Shown here: in pieces, positions 41,282 through 49,314 of the stretch | How the letters are laid out: every line of letters starts with the position of its first letter | Numbering within the stretch: position 1 is the stretch's first letter | From: Kineothrix alysoides | Lineage (GTDB): Bacteria; Bacillota; Clostridia; Lachnospirales; Lachnospiraceae | Length of the DNA stretch: 64,000 nt | Direction of reading: 5' to 3' | Assembly (NCBI RefSeq): GCF_000732725.1 | Contig: NZ_JPNB01000003.1 | Location: forward strand, 248,001 to 312,000 | Notes under the pieces: generated by a model | Databases searched by the model: none | The model's input: the letters and a program-made list of their open reading frames with translations, nothing else | What the model was told of the DNA's origin: nothing | Program-made: the position numbers and the translations under genes

Positions 41282-44257
41282 TCAACTACAAATAATTTGC
41301 AAATCAATGCTATAAGTATCCATTAAGTAAGATGCTGTTCCGCTTAAAATACGAAGCATGTCATCTGTAAGGGCCTTAGCATTAATGCCTGGCTGGACTA
41401 TGAAAATCTCGATTTTTGCAGGAAAAACACGCATCTTATTCTTTATTTCTCGTAGCTTACGTACATTCCCAATTTCAAATCGTGTACCACCTGATTGAGC
41501 TCGGGAAGATTCGCGTTTCATGAGACGATCAATGATAGTTGGGGGCTCTTGGCACCATTTAATTGATTTTTCAGCTTGTCCACATACTTCATAGAGATCG
41601 GCAACACGGGCACCGGCATTATCTCCATGTGCATATTTACAGTGATAAAATTGTATGGTTATTCTATCAGTAGTATCCATGATACTTACAATGTCCGCAA
41701 TTTCACCTGCACCGTCATCATCAAAAATCATGCAATATTTATCTGAGGCTTTAAGTTTTTGAATCACATGATATTGAATACTTTGCTTATCATGTTGAAT
41801 TCCTTGAGATTCTCTTCGTATATCTACAGTTGACCAGTCCCATGTCGAAATACGATTCAAATTAAATGTCGGAGGTGTTGAAGTCATCCTAACGAGAAGG
41901 TTTCCCTCTAGCATTGACTGGTCAACAAACTTAATGCGGGGTGGGAATTCATCGAAGAACTCTGTTAACTTGTACTCGTGCTTGCGCCTTTTCAACACTA
42001 ATCCGTTTGCTTTTATTGTTTTGAAATTATATCTTCCATTCGATATGTGAAGTTCATATTCTTCGGAAACGATATTATTCCCTACAGAAAAACGTATTGG
42101 TCCATTCTCACTGTAAGTGGTAAGTTTTATATCTAGCTCATAAATTGAATAGTCGTCGAAACCACGTGAAATAAGAATACTGCTGTCATTAATTAAGTCC
42201 AAATCAATAGGCCATTCTATCCCATAAGGAACCGATAAAGGACGTTCATTGATAATTTCCGGCACCAAGGCTCCCTCAAATATTTTTGAGGTATTAATTT
42301 CTTCATTTTGCAGACGAGAAGCAATCTCATCGCACCAATTCATCCAATAGTCAATACTCTCTACCCATTTAGACCAAATGCGTCCTTTATAGGAACAACC
42401 AATACTTACTTTTCCTTCTCCACTATAGCCTGCGCCAAATAGATTTGACTTGAAAGAAGTCTCTTTTTGCGATTCAGCTATACCATTACCTATATCAATG
42501 CCTGCAAACATTCGGAATCGAATAGGCCCATCAATTGCAGATTTTAATCCAATAGTGCCAAGCATTAGACGTTTTATTCCATACAAACATCGAAATGTAT
42601 TTTCCCCACTAATCTTTGTAGATTGAGCAAATAGTGCATTAGCAAATGTATCTGAAATACTTTTGTTTGTACTATTGATAAAAAACATTTTCGATTGAGG
42701 ATTCCAATAAATTAAGTGTAGATGCCAATTTGTATCATTAATTCCCTTAAAAGAAGTCCAGTCAATATTGGAATCCAGCTTTTCAACAATTACGATGATA
42801 CCACTATCATTATTAATGGTAATAAAGCAACTATCTGGATCAAATAGATTATAAATTGCATCAGTATTCCATCTTTTCTCATTGGTGCTATAAGCAATCA
42901 TACTTATTTTGGGTCGCAGTTGTTGTATGGTCATACCGTGAAGTGAAGCAGAATCAAATCCTTGTGCAAGCTCTTGAAGAGATAATTCTTTACTAATTTC
43001 TCGATTTGCCAAAACATGAAGTAATACGTTCCAATCAGAATCTTGGGCATACAGCTCTTGTAGTGACTCATTCAGTTCATCATTTGCTATATTTGTAATA
43101 ACTGTCGCCGCACCAAGTCCTTTACTTGACCTTGCAAATCGCCCAATAAATTGTAGAGTAATGGGAAGCGACTTATATTTGTCATGCACAGCAGCAATTT
43201 TCAGACTCGGAATATCAATTCCTTCACCAAACATATCTACGCAAACAACAATTCGTGAAGTGCCATCTTTTAATGCTTTTATTGCAGCAGTTCTTTCGGT
43301 GGCAGAAATATCACTATGTACCAATACGGGATTATACTTTGGAAAATGTGAGTGATAAATAGTATTGTACAAACGATCAGCAGAAAACTTATCCTTAGCC
43401 CGTACAAGAATAAGATGGTTATATCCAGCGCTTAAATCTCTTTCTAATTGTTCAATGGCAGCGGTGGCAATAGAGATATCGCCCTTTTCTTCATCAAACT
43501 CAAGAATTGGGAGAAAATTAATTTCTTGAAAATACCCTTGGCTTTGGGCCAATGATAACGGGAAATTATAAATAATCTTTCCATCAACCTTTTTCCCATC
43601 GTTCCTAAACGGTGTTGCTGTAAATTGCAAACACCTTAGATTTTTTAACTTGTATTTCACAGTAGACCATGTATTAGCAGCTATGTGATGAGCTTCGTCC
43701 ACAATCAATGTACTACAGTATTCACTAATAGCCTTTAAATAGTCATCCGAAAACCTTTGTAATAATGACATTGTTGTGACAACAACATTAGATTTTTCAA
43801 GAATCTCTCTTAACTCAAAAAGTTCTTTGGGAGTTTTTAGTAAGGTTGTTACTGCTGGCTTTAAAGCATCATGATTAATAACACCGATATCCTGTAAAAT
43901 ACCAAATGTTAAAAATTTATCTGCTGTTTGCTTTCTTAACAAATTACTTGGCACAACAATTAATGTATGGTTTATACTTTCTGATACAATTGTTGCAATC
44001 ATAGTTTCTGTTTTACCTGTGCCGGTGGGCATTACAATTGTGGCAGGTTCGCTGGAAACAATCCAGTGTGACTTTATCGAAAACAATGCTCCCAACTGTG
44101 CTGGGCGAAGTCCAGGACAACTTTCGGTTTGGGGAACAAATGATAAGACATTATGCCAAGAATCAATAACATACTCCACTGGAAGAATATCTGTCGCGGG
44201 TTCCGTTTGGATTTGAATAATTTTATTATTTCCAACAGCCAATTTTACTTCGTTCAT
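41282..44257 (-). CDS. DEAD/DEAH-box helicase with a possible C-terminal nuclease domain (ICE cargo)
   Basis: A 991-residue antisense protein. Superfamily 2 motifs are complete: Walker A MPTGTGKTE near residue 80, DEAH in LIVDEAHHIAANTW near 185, FTATPFRND near 215 and QFIGRFARS near 370. The middle and C-terminal parts are unrecognised. Near 845-875 lies GAGEIADIV followed about 15 residues later by FYHCKYA, a spacing that suggests a degenerate PD-(D/E)XK nuclease. I start at 44257, which has GGGAGGG in front. Base composition is AT-rich, unlike the ICE backbone, so it is a later arrival. A defence role is plausible but not shown. Confidence 0.85.
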   Translation of the reverse strand: MNEVKLAVGNNKIIQIQTEPATDILPVEYVIDSWHNVLSFVPQTESCPGLRPAQLGALFSIKSHWIVSSEPATIVMPTGTGKTETMIATIVSESINHTLIVVPSNLLRKQTADKFLTFGILQDIGVINHDALKPAVTTLLKTPKELFELREILEKSNVVVTTMSLLQRFSDDYLKAISEYCSTLIVDEAHHIAANTWSTVKYKLKNLRCLQFTATPFRNDGKKVDGKIIYNFPLSLAQSQGYFQEINFLPILEFDEEKGDISIATAAIEQLERDLSAGYNHLILVRAKDKFSADRLYNTIYHSHFPKYNPVLVHSDISATERTAAIKALKDGTSRIVVCVDMFGEGIDIPSLKIAAVHDKYKSLPITLQFIGRFARSSKGLGAATVITNIANDELNESLQELYAQDSDWNVLLHVLANREISKELSLQELAQGFDSASLHGMTIQQLRPKISMIAYSTNEKRWNTDAIYNLFDPDSCFITINNDSGIIVIVEKLDSNIDWTSFKGINDTNWHLHLIYWNPQSKMFFINSTNKSISDTFANALFAQSTKISGENTFRCLYGIKRLMLGTIGLKSAIDGPIRFRMFAGIDIGNGIAESQKETSFKSNLFGAGYSGEGKVSIGCSYKGRIWSKWVESIDYWMNWCDEIASRLQNEEINTSKIFEGALVPEIINERPLSVPYGIEWPIDLDLINDSSILISRGFDDYSIYELDIKLTTYSENGPIRFSVGNNIVSEEYELHISNGRYNFKTIKANGLVLKRRKHEYKLTEFFDEFPPRIKFVDQSMLEGNLLVRMTSTPPTFNLNRISTWDWSTVDIRRESQGIQHDKQSIQYHVIQKLKASDKYCMIFDDDGAGEIADIVSIMDTTDRITIQFYHCKYAHGDNAGARVADLYEVCGQAEKSIKWCQEPPTIIDRLMKRESSRAQSGGTRFEIGNVRKLREIKNKMRVFPAKIEIFIVQPGINAKALTDDMLRILSGTASYLMDTYSIDLQIICS

Positions 44258-44419
44258 TGCCGGTCCCTCCCTTAGTATTAATAAGTACACAGCTTTAAAG
44301 TATCTGATTTTTTAAATTTATGTTTTAATTATATACCAAAATTCCCCACAAAACAACGAGAAAAGAGGTGATTTTCATGGTCCGTGCTCCCCCTAAACCT
44401 TGCTAAAACTGAATATAGA

Positions 44420-44444
44420 ACTTCGGGCCAAGTTGTCCCGAAGT
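44420..44444 (+). repeat. ICE palindromic repeat, copy 6
   Basis: Central G, and T at position 17. It follows an 8-codon frame (44377-44406) with a good Shine-Dalgarno (AAAGAGGTG) that may be a remnant of a displaced backbone gene. Confidence 0.9.
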
Positions 44445-44448
44445 GATG

Positions 44449-44472
44449 GCCGCCAGTAATGGTGGTTTTTTT
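44449..44472 (+). terminator. weak terminator-like hairpin before the Maff2 gene
   Basis: GCCGCC / GGTGGT around AGTAAT, then a run of Ts. The stem is short and partly wobble-paired. Confidence 0.35.
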
Positions 44473-44512
44473 GTGCCCAAAAACAAAATAAAACGATGGA
44501 GGTAATCAGATT

Positions 44513-44725
44513 ATGCAATTTTTTACGAGTGCAGTTAGTACTTTACAGACCCTTGTTGTAGCTCTTGGCGCGGGCCTTGCCGTATGGGGCGTTATCAACC
44601 TTTTGGAAGGTTACGGGTCGGACAATCCGGGCGCAAAATCGCAAGGGATTAAACAGCTCATGGCCGGGGGCGGCGTTATCCTGCTGGGAACAACGCTTGT
44701 ACCTATGCTTTCCAGCTTGTTTTAA
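44513..44725 (+). CDS. Maff2 family mobile element protein
   Basis: A 70-residue protein with two hydrophobic segments, about residues 5-28 and 47-68, around a polar turn (EGYGSDNPGAKSQGIKQ). This is the Maff2 family found directly before the VirB6/TrbL gene in Tn1549-like ICEs. It resembles VirB2-type pilins in size and topology, so a pilin-like role is suspected but unproven. ATGGAGGTAATCAGATT precedes the ATG. Eleven bases separate it from the next gene. Confidence 0.9.
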   Translation: MQFFTSAVSTLQTLVVALGAGLAVWGVINLLEGYGSDNPGAKSQGIKQLMAGGGVILLGTTLVPMLSSLF

Positions 44726-44736
44726 GGTAGGCCGTT

Positions 44737-45603
44737 ATGGATTTTCTCACCGACTGGATTAACGAATGGATAAAGGGGCTACTGGTAGACGGTATCATGG
44801 GCAATTTAAGCGGCCTTTTTGAGAACGTGAACGACCAGATCGGAGAGATTGCAACACAGGTGGGAACCACGCCGGGGAATTGGAACCCCGGCGTATTCTC
44901 CCTCATACGGCAGCTTTCCGAAACGGTTGTTTTGCCAATTGCCGGACTAGTGCTTACCTTTGTTATGTGCTATGAGCTGATTCAAATGCTCATTGACCGG
45001 AACAACCTGCACGACATTGACACATGGATTTTCTTCAAGTGGATATTCAAGACCTTTGTCGCGGTACTGCTTCTTTCCAACACGTTCAATATCGTGATGG
45101 CGGTATTTGATGTTTCCCAAAGCGTTATTAACAGCGCGGGGGGCGTGATTGCAGGAAATACGGCGGTAAGCCCCGATATGCTGGACAGCTTGGAACCCCA
45201 GCTCATGACAATGGAAATCGGCCCCCTGCTTGGCCTGTGGATGCAATCTTTCCTGATACGAATCGTTGTTGTGGTAATCAACATTGTCGTGTTTGTCATT
45301 GTCTACGGCAGAATAATTGAAATTTATTTACTTACCAGTTTAGCCCCTGTGCCAATGGCAACCTTGGTCAACCGGGAAATCGGCGGCATGGGTCAGAACT
45401 ATCTGAAATCTTTGTGTGCCGTAGGCTTTCAAGGCTTGCTGATTTTGGTATGTGTGGGGATTTACGCAAAGCTGGTGCAGAGTATCGCCGTAGGCGGCGA
45501 CCCCATTGGAGCCATATGGACGGTTATCGGCTATACGGTTCTGCTATGCTTCACCATGTTCAAGACGGGAAGCCTTGCGAAATCGATTTTTGGAGCGCAC
45601 TGA
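44737..45603 (+). CDS. VirB6/TrbL-like conjugation membrane protein (CD0411 family)
   Basis: A 288-residue polytopic protein with about six membrane segments. The N-terminal amphipathic part is followed by segments near residues 68-90, 108-125, 165-195, 225-245 and 260-280. It should form the inner-membrane core of the conjugation channel with PrgI and VirB4. Palindromic repeat copy 7 starts two bases after the stop. Confidence 0.9.
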   Translation: MDFLTDWINEWIKGLLVDGIMGNLSGLFENVNDQIGEIATQVGTTPGNWNPGVFSLIRQLSETVVLPIAGLVLTFVMCYELIQMLIDRNNLHDIDTWIFFKWIFKTFVAVLLLSNTFNIVMAVFDVSQSVINSAGGVIAGNTAVSPDMLDSLEPQLMTMEIGPLLGLWMQSFLIRIVVVVINIVVFVIVYGRIIEIYLLTSLAPVPMATLVNREIGGMGQNYLKSLCAVGFQGLLILVCVGIYAKLVQSIAVGGDPIGAIWTVIGYTVLLCFTMFKTGSLAKSIFGAH

Positions 45604-45605
45604 TA

Positions 45606-45630
45606 ACTTCGGGCCAACTTGTCCCGAAGT
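45606..45630 (+). repeat. ICE palindromic repeat, copy 7
   Basis: T at position 17; followed by GAGAAAGGAG of the next gene. Confidence 0.9.
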
Positions 45631-45651
45631 GAGAAAGGAGAAATTTTTACT

Positions 45652-46113
45652 ATGAGCAACGAAAAAACAACGGTTCCGCAGGAAACGGAACAGGCGACTT
45701 TGCCGCTGAAACTGGACGTTACCGCCCGGCTCATTGAGCCAAAGGGCAACCTTGTAGGCTTTGCCAGTCTGAAGCTAAACGATTGCTTTGTGGTTGATGA
45801 TTTCAAGATTTTGCAGAACGACAAGGGCGTTTTTGTGGGTATGCCGAGTAAGCCGGATAAGACCAGCAAGACTGGCTACCGGGACACGGCCCGCCCCATC
45901 ACAAAGGAGTTTCGTGCCGAGCTGACCGAAGCCGTGACAGCGGCCTACCATGCCGAGCTGGAAAAGTTGCAGACCCGCGCCGCTGCCATTGCTTCCCCCG
46001 AAAAGCAGTCTATTCCGAAACAGCTTGCGGAGGGAGCCAAACAGGCGGCACAGGAAAACGCCGCCCGGTCTGCTCCTGCAAAGGCAGGTAAAGTCAAAAG
46101 TGCAGAAAGGTAA
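45652..46113 (+). CDS. SpoVG-like ICE protein
   Basis: A 153-residue protein. Residues 17-95 match the SpoVG fold: KLDVTARLIEPKGNLVGFASL, then NDCFVVDDFKILQNDKGVFVGMPSK. In Bacillus SpoVG is a nucleic-acid-binding regulator; ICE copies have no known role. The C-terminal ~55 residues are Ala/Lys/Gln-rich and end in Ser-Ala-Glu-Arg. The start is the ATG after AAAGGAGAAATTTTTACT; an upstream frame runs into palindromic repeat 7 and is not used. Copy 8 lies seven bases after the stop. Confidence 0.88.
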   Translation: MSNEKTTVPQETEQATLPLKLDVTARLIEPKGNLVGFASLKLNDCFVVDDFKILQNDKGVFVGMPSKPDKTSKTGYRDTARPITKEFRAELTEAVTAAYHAELEKLQTRAAAIASPEKQSIPKQLAEGAKQAAQENAARSAPAKAGKVKSAER

Positions 46114-46120
46114 CAGTGCT

Positions 46121-46145
46121 ACTTCGGGCCAACTTGACCCGAAGT
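46121..46145 (+). repeat. ICE palindromic repeat, copy 8
   Basis: A at position 17; seven bases after the SpoVG-like stop and followed by GGAAAGGAGG. Confidence 0.9.
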
Positions 46146-46163
46146 GCCGGAAAGGAGGATTAT

Positions 46164-46562
46164 ATGCTTTACCAACAGCCGGAACAATCGCCGTGGGGCA
46201 AGGTGCAGACCTGTGATGTTCTCTGCCCCGGCGTGTTTCTTGTGAGTACCGCCAGTCACGGCGGCACAATGGTTGCAAAGGATATGGCGGCGGTGCTTTC
46301 TCCTGCCGCTATCAGGTGCGGTTTCCGTCACAGCGGTTTTCTCTGCTTTGAGGAAGATACGCAGGAAGATGTTGCCCTGCGGGAGCTTTTGGATAAAAAG
46401 CTGTGGGCGGTACCTGACCGCATTAAGGATAAGGCCGCTTTTGAGGAAAACATCAACAAGTCACTCCGGGAACACAACCCAGACTATTGGCGGGTACGGC
46501 AGGCCGGACTGGAAAAGACTCCGGCCCGGCAGACGGTTTTCGCTCACAGCGCAGAACGCTGA
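46164..46562 (+). CDS. small conserved ICE protein (DUF7007-like)
   Basis: A 132-residue protein starting MLYQQPEQSPWGKVQTCD. The segment GVFLVSTASHGGTMVAKDMA and the acidic CFEEDTQEDVALRELLDKK are typical of a conserved protein in Tn1549-like ICEs. Function unknown; I think of DUF7007 but cannot confirm the number. It ends in Ser-Ala-Glu-Arg directly before palindromic repeat copy 9. The ATG follows AAAGGAGGATT. Confidence 0.72.
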   Translation: MLYQQPEQSPWGKVQTCDVLCPGVFLVSTASHGGTMVAKDMAAVLSPAAIRCGFRHSGFLCFEEDTQEDVALRELLDKKLWAVPDRIKDKAAFEENINKSLREHNPDYWRVRQAGLEKTPARQTVFAHSAER

Positions 46563-46563
46563 C

Positions 46564-46588
46564 ACTTCGGGCCAACTTGGCCCGAAGT
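46564..46588 (+). repeat. ICE palindromic repeat, copy 9
   Basis: A perfect copy, one base after the preceding stop; followed by CAGAAAGGAGG. Confidence 0.93.
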
Positions 46589-46607
46589 CAGAAAGGAGGA
46601 TTTTTCA

Positions 46608-47003
46608 TTGGCCTATGTAAGTGTACCAAATGATTTATCAAAAATTAAAACCAAAGTGGCGTTCAACCTTACCAAACGCCAGCTTTTATGCTTCGGAGCG
46701 GCGGCGGTAGTCGGGATTCCAACTTATCTGTTTACCCGTACCGCCATTGGCAATACCGGTGCTATGCTCCTGATGATTGCCCTTATGCTTCCTTGCTTTC
46801 TCATTGCCATGTATGAGCGTGACGGACAGCCGCTGGAAAAGGTGGTGCGAAATATTGTACGCTCCAAATTTCTATGGCCCCGTACAAGACCCTATCAGAC
46901 ACACAATTTCTATTCCTACCTAAGTAACCTCGGAAAGGAGGTTTCCCCCAATGGCACAAAAAACAAAACGCCCGCCCGTTCCCGCAAAAAGCGGAAAGCC
47001 TAA
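46608..47003 (+). CDS. PrgI family conjugation protein (VirB3-like)
   Basis: A 131-residue protein beginning AYVSVPNDLSKIKTKVAFNLTKRQL. It has two membrane segments at about residues 28-45 and 50-70 and a basic C-terminus (TPARSRKKRKA). It starts at a TTG with AAAGGAGG in front. PrgI/VirB3-like proteins connect the channel to VirB4. Its 3' end overlaps the VirB4 start by 53 bases. Confidence 0.92.
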   Translation: MAYVSVPNDLSKIKTKVAFNLTKRQLLCFGAAAVVGIPTYLFTRTAIGNTGAMLLMIALMLPCFLIAMYERDGQPLEKVVRNIVRSKFLWPRTRPYQTHNFYSYLSNLGKEVSPNGTKNKTPARSRKKRKA

Positions 47004-49314
47004 AAAACGTGGGCCGCAGTCGGCACAGCAGACCATTCCCTACAAGGAAATGCTGAAAGACGGTATCTGCAAGGTACGGGAGGGCTACTATACAAAAACC
47101 CTGTCCTATGAGGATATTAACTACGCCGTGGCTTCCAGTGATGACCAAAGCACCATTTTTGACGGGTACTGTGGCTTTCTCAATTACTTTGACAGTGCCT
47201 TGCCCTTTCAGCTTTCCTTTATCAACCACCGTTCCCGCCCGGAGAACCGTTACAGCGTGAATATTTCCCCGCAGGACGACGATTTCAACAGTATCCGGGG
47301 CGAATTTACCGCCATGCTGGAAAACCAGATTGCCAAAAGCAACAACGGTATTGTCCGTTCCAAATACATCACATTCGGGATTCAAGCAGACGGGATCGCG
47401 GTGGCTCGCCCGCGCTTGGAGCGTATCGAAGCGGATATTGTAGGGAACTTTAAGAAGCTTGGTGTACTGTCGGCAACCCTTTCCGGGCGGGAACGATTGG
47501 AAGTACTGCACAGCCAGCTTCACCCCGGAGGGAGGGAGCCGTTCCGCTTTTCGTGGGATATGATACCCAAAACGGGCATGGGAACAAAGGATTTTATTGC
47601 TCCCACTTCCTTTGATTTTCGCCAAAGCCGCGCCTTTCGTGTGGGAACCACATGGGGCGCGGCTCTGTATATGCAGATTATGGCTTCCGAGCTTTCCGAC
47701 AAACTCTTAGCGGAGCTTTTGGAGGTGGATGCGGAAATGACCATCACCTTGCATATCCAAACCGTAGACCAGACCAAAGCGGTAAAAACGGTCAAGGCTA
47801 AACTAACAGACATAGACCGTATGAAAATGGACGAGCAGAAAAAAGCCGCCCGGGCCGGATATGACATTGACATTCTTCCCCCGGATTTGCTCACTTACAG
47901 CAAGGACGCGGCGGCACTCTTGGCAGATTTACAGAGCCGGAACGAGCGAATGTTTCTTCTCACGTTCCTTGTGGTGAACATGGCTCCCACCCGCCAGCAG
48001 TTAGAAAATGATATTTTCACGGTGTCAGGCATTACGCAGAAATACAACTGCTTTCTGAAACGGTTGGACTTTCAGCAGGAACAGGGCTTTATGTCCTCAC
48101 TCCCTCTTGGGTATAACGGAATCGAGATACAGCGGGGCATGACAACGAGCAGTACCGCAATCTTTGTACCGTTTATGACGCAGGAGCTACGAATGGAGGG
48201 GCAGGCATTGTACTACGGCATGAACGCCCTTTCCCATAACGTCATTATGACAGACCGCAAAAAGCTGAAATCTGCCAACGGTTTGTATCTTGGCTCCACC
48301 GGCTCCGGCAAGAGCTTCGCCGCAAAGCGTGAGCTAATTAACGTTTTTCTTGCCACCAAAGACCGCATTATCGTGGTAGACCCAATGGGCGAATACGCTC
48401 CGTTAGTCCGGCGGCTTGGCGGGGAGGTTATAGAAATATCGCCAAACAGCTCCCATCACATCAACCCAATGGACTTAAAACTGAACTTAGCCGGAGAGGA
48501 CAGCCCGCTTTCTATGAAAGCGGATTTTTTATTGTCCTTATGCGAATTGATTATCGGCGGCAAGGAGGGCTTACAGCCCATTGAAAAAACCGTGATTGAC
48601 CGTTGTGTGCGGCTGGTGTACCGGGAGCTTGCCCTTGGTATCGGGGACGGAAAAATGCCGCTTCTGCAAGATTTGTATGAAACCTTGTGCCAGCAACCGG
48701 AACCGGAAGCCAGACGGATTGCAACCGCTTTGGAGCTTTACTGCACCGGCTCCCTCAATATGTTCAACCACCCTACCAACGTGCAGACCGACAGCCGCAT
48801 TACCGGTATCGTACTGAAAAGCATGGGCGAAAACCTAAGAAAAATCGCCATGCATATCACAAACGAGTTGGTAACACAGGCGGTAGACGAGAATTTTTCC
48901 AGAAGTCTTGCGACCTGGTGTTACTATGACGAATTTCATATTTTGTTGCAGGACGCACTTTCTGCCAGCTACTTTGTCCGTGTATGGAAAATGCTTCGTA
49001 AAAAGGGCTGTGTACCGAGCGCACTTACACAGAATGTGAAAGACCTTTTAGCCAGCCGGGAAATTGAAAATATCTTGGAGAACAGCGACTTTATGATACT
49101 GCTGTCACAGGCGCAGGGCGACCGGGCAATTCTCGCCAGACAGCTTGGCATATCGGAACATCAGCTATCCTATATCGCCCACAGCAATTCCGGGGAGGGA
49201 CTTTTGTTCTTCGGCAATACCACCATTCCCTTTGTAGACCGTTTCCCCCGTGGTGAAATATACAATCTGCTAACCACAAGGCCGGAGGATATCAGGGAGT
49301 CCCAAAATGCGTGA
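46951..49314 (+). CDS. VirB4/TraE-type conjugation ATPase
   Basis: A 787-residue ATPase with a basic N-terminal tail (~30 residues). Walker A GSTGSGKS is near residue 448, and the Walker B-containing segment WCYYDEFHILL is near 655. The segment KSMGENLRKIAMHITNELVTQAVDENFSRS lies before it. It energises assembly and transport by the conjugation channel. It overlaps PrgI at the start and the NlpC/P60 gene by eight bases at the end, so all three are coupled. Confidence 0.95.
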   Translation: MAQKTKRPPVPAKSGKPKKRGPQSAQQTIPYKEMLKDGICKVREGYYTKTLSYEDINYAVASSDDQSTIFDGYCGFLNYFDSALPFQLSFINHRSRPENRYSVNISPQDDDFNSIRGEFTAMLENQIAKSNNGIVRSKYITFGIQADGIAVARPRLERIEADIVGNFKKLGVLSATLSGRERLEVLHSQLHPGGREPFRFSWDMIPKTGMGTKDFIAPTSFDFRQSRAFRVGTTWGAALYMQIMASELSDKLLAELLEVDAEMTITLHIQTVDQTKAVKTVKAKLTDIDRMKMDEQKKAARAGYDIDILPPDLLTYSKDAAALLADLQSRNERMFLLTFLVVNMAPTRQQLENDIFTVSGITQKYNCFLKRLDFQQEQGFMSSLPLGYNGIEIQRGMTTSSTAIFVPFMTQELRMEGQALYYGMNALSHNVIMTDRKKLKSANGLYLGSTGSGKSFAAKRELINVFLATKDRIIVVDPMGEYAPLVRRLGGEVIEISPNSSHHINPMDLKLNLAGEDSPLSMKADFLLSLCELIIGGKEGLQPIEKTVIDRCVRLVYRELALGIGDGKMPLLQDLYETLCQQPEPEARRIATALELYCTGSLNMFNHPTNVQTDSRITGIVLKSMGENLRKIAMHITNELVTQAVDENFSRSLATWCYYDEFHILLQDALSASYFVRVWKMLRKKGCVPSALTQNVKDLLASREIENILENSDFMILLSQAQGDRAILARQLGISEHQLSYIAHSNSGEGLLFFGNTTIPFVDRFPRGEIYNLLTTRPEDIRESQNA

